Assembly: GCA_963665495.1 (NCBI GenBank)
Contig: OY762289.1
Location: 1,550,001-1,614,000, forward strand
From: G963665495 sp963665495
Lineage (GTDB): Bacteria > Desulfobacterota > Desulfovibrionia > Desulfovibrionales > Desulfovibrionaceae
Direction of reading: 5' to 3'
DNA length: 64,000 nucleotides
Positions 60,741 to 64,000 of this stretch are shown here, piece by piece. The stretch's first letter is position 1. The number at the start of each line of letters is the position of its first letter. The notes under the pieces are model-generated. The model was not told the DNA's origin, ran no database searches, and saw nothing but the letters and a program-made list of their open reading frames with translations. The position numbers and the translations under genes were made by a program.

Positions 60741-60980
60741 ATGGAGTACAAAGAGTCGGACATGCCCATTGAAATTAAGCATGGTGAGATGCTGTATTTC
60801 GATGATGGGGGAAGCATTCGTTGGGAGTCGAACGGTGAAGCAAAAGACGTGTTTCTTGGAGACGGTTTTACCTGCGATGTGGAACTTTACCCATCCGGCA
60901 CATGGGAATTTGAGCATGCGGGTAAAACATACAAGCTGACAGCTCGTTTTGAAGATGCCTTGCTCATTGAAAAAATCTGA
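60741..60980 (+). CDS. Small hypothetical acidic protein, 79 residues
   Basis: GGAGG sits 5-6 bases before ATG 60741 and a perfect terminator follows, so it looks like a real gene. The sequence (MEYKESDMPIEIKHGEMLYF...) predicts mainly beta strands, with no membrane segment. I do not recognise a family. A hairpin (GCGTAT/ATACGC, about 60606-60620) lies in its leader. Confidence 0.65.
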   Translation: MEYKESDMPIEIKHGEMLYFDDGGSIRWESNGEAKDVFLGDGFTCDVELYPSGTWEFEHAGKTYKLTARFEDALLIEKI

Positions 60981-60996
60981 GATCCGCCGACAAAAC

Positions 60997-61027
60997 AACA
61001 GCCCCCAGGCTTGGCCTGGGGGCTGTT
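60997..61027. terminator. Bidirectional terminator between the small-protein and glk genes
   Basis: A perfect 14-bp G+C-rich stem (60997-61010 with 61014-61027, 3-base loop) sits between converging genes. Confidence 0.85.
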
Positions 61028-61040
61028 AGTCATTTAGAAG

Positions 61041-62024
61041 CTAAGATCGTCTTTGAAAATCGTAGGCCTGGGCGCCGTAGAGCGCCGCTCCCCACAAACC
61101 TGCGTTTTCTTCCTTGTTCAGTGATACGGGAAGTCGGGCCAGCAATCCGGCATGAGTGTCGCTTGAGTAAAAGGTTTCTTTGAAAAAACGATTCATAACG
61201 AGTTCCGGCACCTTAGCGACAATACCGCCGGAAATGTACAGGCCGCCAAGGGCCATGATTTCAAGCGCGTAATTTCTGCAGGCCCGGCCAAAGAATGTTG
61301 CCCAAAGTTCGAAAGTGCGATTGCCCTGAGGCTGATCCTTGAAGCACGCGGTCACCTCTTTGGCGGAGAGTTCTTCTCCTGTCAAAAAAGCATGTAAAAG
61401 CTGCAGGCCGCTTCCGGTGAGTACCACGTCGCCTGTAACGTGCTTGCGACCGGTTTTGCGCCGGCAGAAGGAGAGGAATTCCAGCTCTTCTTCGTTCAGG
61501 AAAGGCAGGTCCGTATGGCCACCTTCGGAAGAGACGGGCACATACCCGCCATGGGGCAGCGGCACAAGACCGCATTTCCCCAATCCGGTACCCGCGCCTA
61601 TGACGCCCAGCGTGGCGTCTTTATCCTCCGTACCGGGTAAGACCACAGCTGCGCGTTCAATAAGAGGAGTGCGACAGGCAAAAGCCTGGGCTACGAAGTC
61701 GTTGATAAGAGCAATGGCGGTGGTGCCTATTTCCTTTTCCGCCTTGAGCAGGTCCACAGGCTTCCAACTGACATTGGTTACCTTGCAGTGTGTTCCGTGT
61801 TCAATGGGACCGGCCAGGGCCACTGCGCTGAAATCAGCATCTTTGGGAAGCAAACTGAAACCTTGTTCTTCGAGCAGGCGGATGCACTCATAAAAGGATT
61901 CCACTTCGTTGGAGCGAAGCCATTTTTCTTCATGCAGGGTCAGCAGTCCGCTGTCATCTGAAGTAAAGTGAGCAAAACGGCTGTTGGTACCGCCAATATC
62001 CGCGGCGAAAATTTTACGTATCAC
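61041..62024 (-). CDS. glk: Glucokinase
   Basis: Phosphorylates glucose to glucose 6-phosphate. The 327-residue protein has KIFAADIGGTNSRFAHF (phosphate-binding site), ALINDFVAQAFAC, VIGAGTGLGKCGLVPL and a late GGLYISGGIVAKV, the pattern of E. coli-type Glk. GTG 62024 was chosen: GAGGAG lies 6 bases upstream and the product then starts right at the family's first residues. ATG 62030 abuts that site with no spacer, and the longer frame from 62084 lacks similarity. Confidence 0.9.
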   Translation of the reverse strand: MIRKIFAADIGGTNSRFAHFTSDDSGLLTLHEEKWLRSNEVESFYECIRLLEEQGFSLLPKDADFSAVALAGPIEHGTHCKVTNVSWKPVDLLKAEKEIGTTAIALINDFVAQAFACRTPLIERAAVVLPGTEDKDATLGVIGAGTGLGKCGLVPLPHGGYVPVSSEGGHTDLPFLNEEELEFLSFCRRKTGRKHVTGDVVLTGSGLQLLHAFLTGEELSAKEVTACFKDQPQGNRTFELWATFFGRACRNYALEIMALGGLYISGGIVAKVPELVMNRFFKETFYSSDTHAGLLARLPVSLNKEENAGLWGAALYGAQAYDFQRRS

Positions 62025-62181
62025 GTCCATCTCCTCAATGGTTGGTTCTCCAATAGATATCCTGTTGCTATAGATATAGATCAAAAGCAGATAAAAATCT
62101 ATCTGTCCGCATTTATTGATATTATGTGATCGGCTTTTTGGGGCCGAATCGAGGGATACAAAATATCGGCATTTTGTAATT

Positions 62182-62288
62182 TTGTATTTCTTTATTCCGA
62201 TTTATATTAAGATTTTAATCGGATGTAGCAGCTTGAAATAATCTGTAAAGACATAAAAGCTGGAACTGCGGAGTTTCCAGCCTTTTTG
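62182..62288 (+). ncRNA. Candidate small RNA (promoter, about 70 nt, terminator)
   Basis: TTGTAT (62182-62187) and TATTAA (62205-62210) are 17 bp apart; a CCGATT/AATCGG inverted repeat straddles the -10 region. About 50 bases later GCTGGAA pairs with TTCCAGC (62259-62281), followed by CTTTTTG. No ORF or start with a ribosome site fits in between. A transcript from about 62217 to 62287 is predicted. The rest of 62025-62493 contains a second stem (CGAAAC/GTTTCG, about 62299-62327) and no gene. Confidence 0.4.
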
Positions 62289-62493
62289 AAAAGAAGTTCG
62301 AAACGCTTCAGGGAACTCAGTGTTTCGTTTGAAAAAAATGTACCTGTAAATCGTTGTGGAAAATTTGCATCAGTATTGTAATGGTGAAAGGTTTTGCGAT
62401 TTTTTCCTAACTCTTTAGACTTGAATGACTATTTGCAAAAAATAGCCGTTAATGCTATAAGACTGTCAAAATTCCTGTAACGTGGATACTGAT

Positions 62494-62760
62494 ATGGCAA
62501 TTCTTGGGTTGATAGCTGGAGTAATTATTCTGATAGTTATTGCAGCAGTTATTTCGCAGAAAGCGGCAGAAAAAGCTGACGCGAAAAAGCATTCCTTGAG
62601 CAATGAACTCATGAAACTGGAGAGCCAACGCTACAAGCTCGAAGAAGAAATGAGCATATATGAAAGCAGTATTGAGCTTCTGGAAATGCAACTGCTGGAG
62701 CGAGAAGAAGAGATTCGCTCTTTGCAAGGCAGGCTCAGGAAACTGGCAAGGCGAATCTGA
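62494..62760 (+). CDS. Small membrane-anchored coiled-coil protein, 88 residues
   Basis: From ATG 62494 the protein has one N-terminal membrane segment (MAILGLIAGVIILIVIAAVIS) and a long charged coiled-coil (residues about 30-88, heptad-like: LMKLESQRYKLEEEMSIYES). The C-terminus is basic. GTG 62482 is an alternative start. Function unknown; it could be a septum- or complex-bridging protein. Confidence 0.65.
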   Translation: MAILGLIAGVIILIVIAAVISQKAAEKADAKKHSLSNELMKLESQRYKLEEEMSIYESSIELLEMQLLEREEEIRSLQGRLRKLARRI

Positions 62761-62782
62761 GCCTGCGTACAGGAGAACACTG

Positions 62783-64000
62783 CTATTCCGTTCGATACGG
62801 GTGAACGTATTTTTTATTCGGATGGATGCGGCCTTGCCTCTCAAGTTTTTGCACCAATGCGTCCGTTGCCCGGACGATGGTTTTGTCGCCCTTAATCAAT
62901 GGTCTTTCAGTCCCCCACGAGTCCAACATCTCCTGGTCCTTTACTGAGATATGAACAATTGCGGAGAAAAAACGTCGCAAATTGATCAAAAGGGAAAAGG
63001 GTTCCTGGTTTCGAGAGAGATCCAGCTGTTCGATACTGTCAAAGGTGACTTCGAAAGGTTCCTGGAGTCGCTTGGCAAAGGTAAAGGCGTCGTTCCATAA
63101 ATAACGCATGGGCAGCTTGCGTGTGCTTTCCGCGACATACTGTGCATAGTCCCGCGGATGTCCGAGAAAAAGCGTATAATAGCCGTCCAGTTCGTTGCCG
63201 AAACAAGTCTTCAGGTATTCCACTAATTCTTTGAAATAAATTCCATCTGCTTTTTCCACCATTTCAAAGGCAAAAGGAACGTCCTTGTTTTCCGGCATGG
63301 ATAGCAGGGCCAGCATGGTCATGATTTCTTCAATGGTTCCTGGTCCCCCTGGGTGTACTTTGCCCCGGTGTGACGCACGAATAAAAGCTTCCATTCGGGC
63401 TTCAATGACGGGATAAACAATCAGGCGGTTAACCAGTTCGTTGGGAGCTTCCGCCGTAAGAATTGCTTTTTCCGAAAAGCCGATAAAATCCCGCTCACCG
63501 AAGCGTTTGAAACTGCGCTGTTTGCCGTACGCAACCTGTGCGCCTTTGAAGGGCGCTTTCATGATACCTGTGCCGCAGCCGGTGATGTTTTCCATGTCCG
63601 GGAGAAACAAGGCCAGCCAGTATCCTATCTGTTTGGCGAATTCGTATTCTTCTCTGGGAACTCTGTGACCGCCCCAGGTGAACATCACCAGTCCGCGTTC
63701 TCCTCGATAGAGAAAACCGGCATGTTCGGAAAATTTTTTGACATAGGCGGACACTTCATCCCGAGGTGTTCCCAGAGGCGGATGCTCGGGCGCAAAAATG
63801 AGATCACGCAAAGCGCAGGAAATTTGTTCCACGGATTGCCAGATGACATTTTCACCGTCATACAGGCTTTCGCGGGGGACATTCTTACATAACAGTTTGT
63901 AATCACCATTGCTGCGGCAAAGGGAAACATCCATGCCGTGAAATGTGTCACGCACCGTACGCGAGTCATGGATGTCGGTTTTATGAATGTTGATCAAAGC
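62783..64000 (-). CDS. ppnN: Nucleotide 5'-monophosphate nucleosidase, LOG family (5' end cut by window)
   Basis: PpnN cleaves nucleoside monophosphates to base and ribose 5-phosphate and is known to be controlled by (p)ppGpp. The visible 405 residues carry TWGGHRVPREEYEFAKQIGYWL, TGCGTGIMKAPFKGA and the catalytic PGGPGTIEEIMTML. They align with E. coli PpnN (454 residues) from about its residue 55, so the start lies beyond the right edge. The first in-window start-like codon (TTG 63997) is probably internal. The Rel/SpoT gene at 30 kb would make its regulator. Confidence 0.88.
   Translation of the reverse strand, partial: ALINIHKTDIHDSRTVRDTFHGMDVSLCRSNGDYKLLCKNVPRESLYDGENVIWQSVEQISCALRDLIFAPEHPPLGTPRDEVSAYVKKFSEHAGFLYRGERGLVMFTWGGHRVPREEYEFAKQIGYWLALFLPDMENITGCGTGIMKAPFKGAQVAYGKQRSFKRFGERDFIGFSEKAILTAEAPNELVNRLIVYPVIEARMEAFIRASHRGKVHPGGPGTIEEIMTMLALLSMPENKDVPFAFEMVEKADGIYFKELVEYLKTCFGNELDGYYTLFLGHPRDYAQYVAESTRKLPMRYLWNDAFTFAKRLQEPFEVTFDSIEQLDLSRNQEPFSLLINLRRFFSAIVHISVKDQEMLDSWGTERPLIKGDKTIVRATDALVQKLERQGRIHPNKKYVHPYRTE

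Noticed and set aside
1..64000. CRISPR arrays
   Set aside because: No regularly spaced identical repeats with unique spacers were found; the only tandem array is the in-frame coding repeat at 3349-3726.

Overview
The window looks like the chromosome of an anaerobic, probably sulfate-reducing bacterium of the Desulfovibrionales type. This rests on gene content: a Desulfovibrio-type molybdenum aldehyde oxidoreductase (mop), a DsrC/TusE-family protein, anaerobic glycerol-3-phosphate dehydrogenase glpABC, a four-subunit 2-oxoacid:ferredoxin oxidoreductase, and a group III phosphofructokinase. No rRNA or complete tRNA gene is present, so the assignment is inference.

Layout. 1-2965 is the end of an integrated element. 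A helicase-like ATPase gene (minus strand, cut by the left edge) is split by a complete 1311-bp ISL3-family insertion sequence with 24-bp inverted repeats and an 8-bp target duplication. The element ends at a 3' half of a tRNA-Arg(ACG) gene followed by a terminator, a typical integrase attachment site. 3.2-3.7 kb encodes a secreted protein of six 21-residue CPPGTHWS-type repeats.

4.1-14.1 kb is a glycerol regulon: GlpP antiterminator, glpCBA headed by a RuBisCO-like protein gene, and glpK. The RuBisCO-like/glpABC operon and glpK each have a sigma70-like promoter, a leader with an intrinsic terminator, and a shared sequence box just 5' of it, so GlpP-controlled antitermination of both is likely. 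14.5-19.5 kb carries mop with a structured leader, then an overlapping pair (DsrC-like protein, cysteine desulfurase) that could sulfurate the molybdenum cofactor.

19.9-32.7 kb is mixed: TPR lipoprotein, Fe-alcohol dehydrogenase, a NeuB-like synthase with a winged-helix partner, a glycosyltransferase, a SNF2 helicase, a peptide-binding lipoprotein, Rel/SpoT and a DUF192 protein. 33.4-36.3 kb is korDABC. 36.5-45.9 kb is a surface-glycan cluster: flippase, second NeuB-like synthase, SDR, aldehyde dehydrogenase, CMP-sugar transferase, full-length transketolase and a GT-B-like protein. It would make, activate and export a nonulosonate-like sugar.

46.1-64 kb is mostly housekeeping: secA preceded by a 26-codon signal-peptide-like ORF, galM-galE-kaiB-like, pfk, a PilZ/TPR/SH3 group, HD and YfcE phosphohydrolases, a DUF4124-like membrane protein, GNAT, SemiSWEET, a glycosyltransferase, glucokinase, a candidate small RNA, and ppnN cut by the right edge.

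Most notable: (1) the RuBisCO-like protein in a GlpP-type glp regulon, (2) the mop / DsrC-like / cysteine desulfurase neighbourhood, (3) the secA upstream ORF, (4) the NeuB-transketolase cluster, and (5) the hairpin between Shine-Dalgarno and start codon of the CMP-sugar transferase. No CRISPR array was seen.
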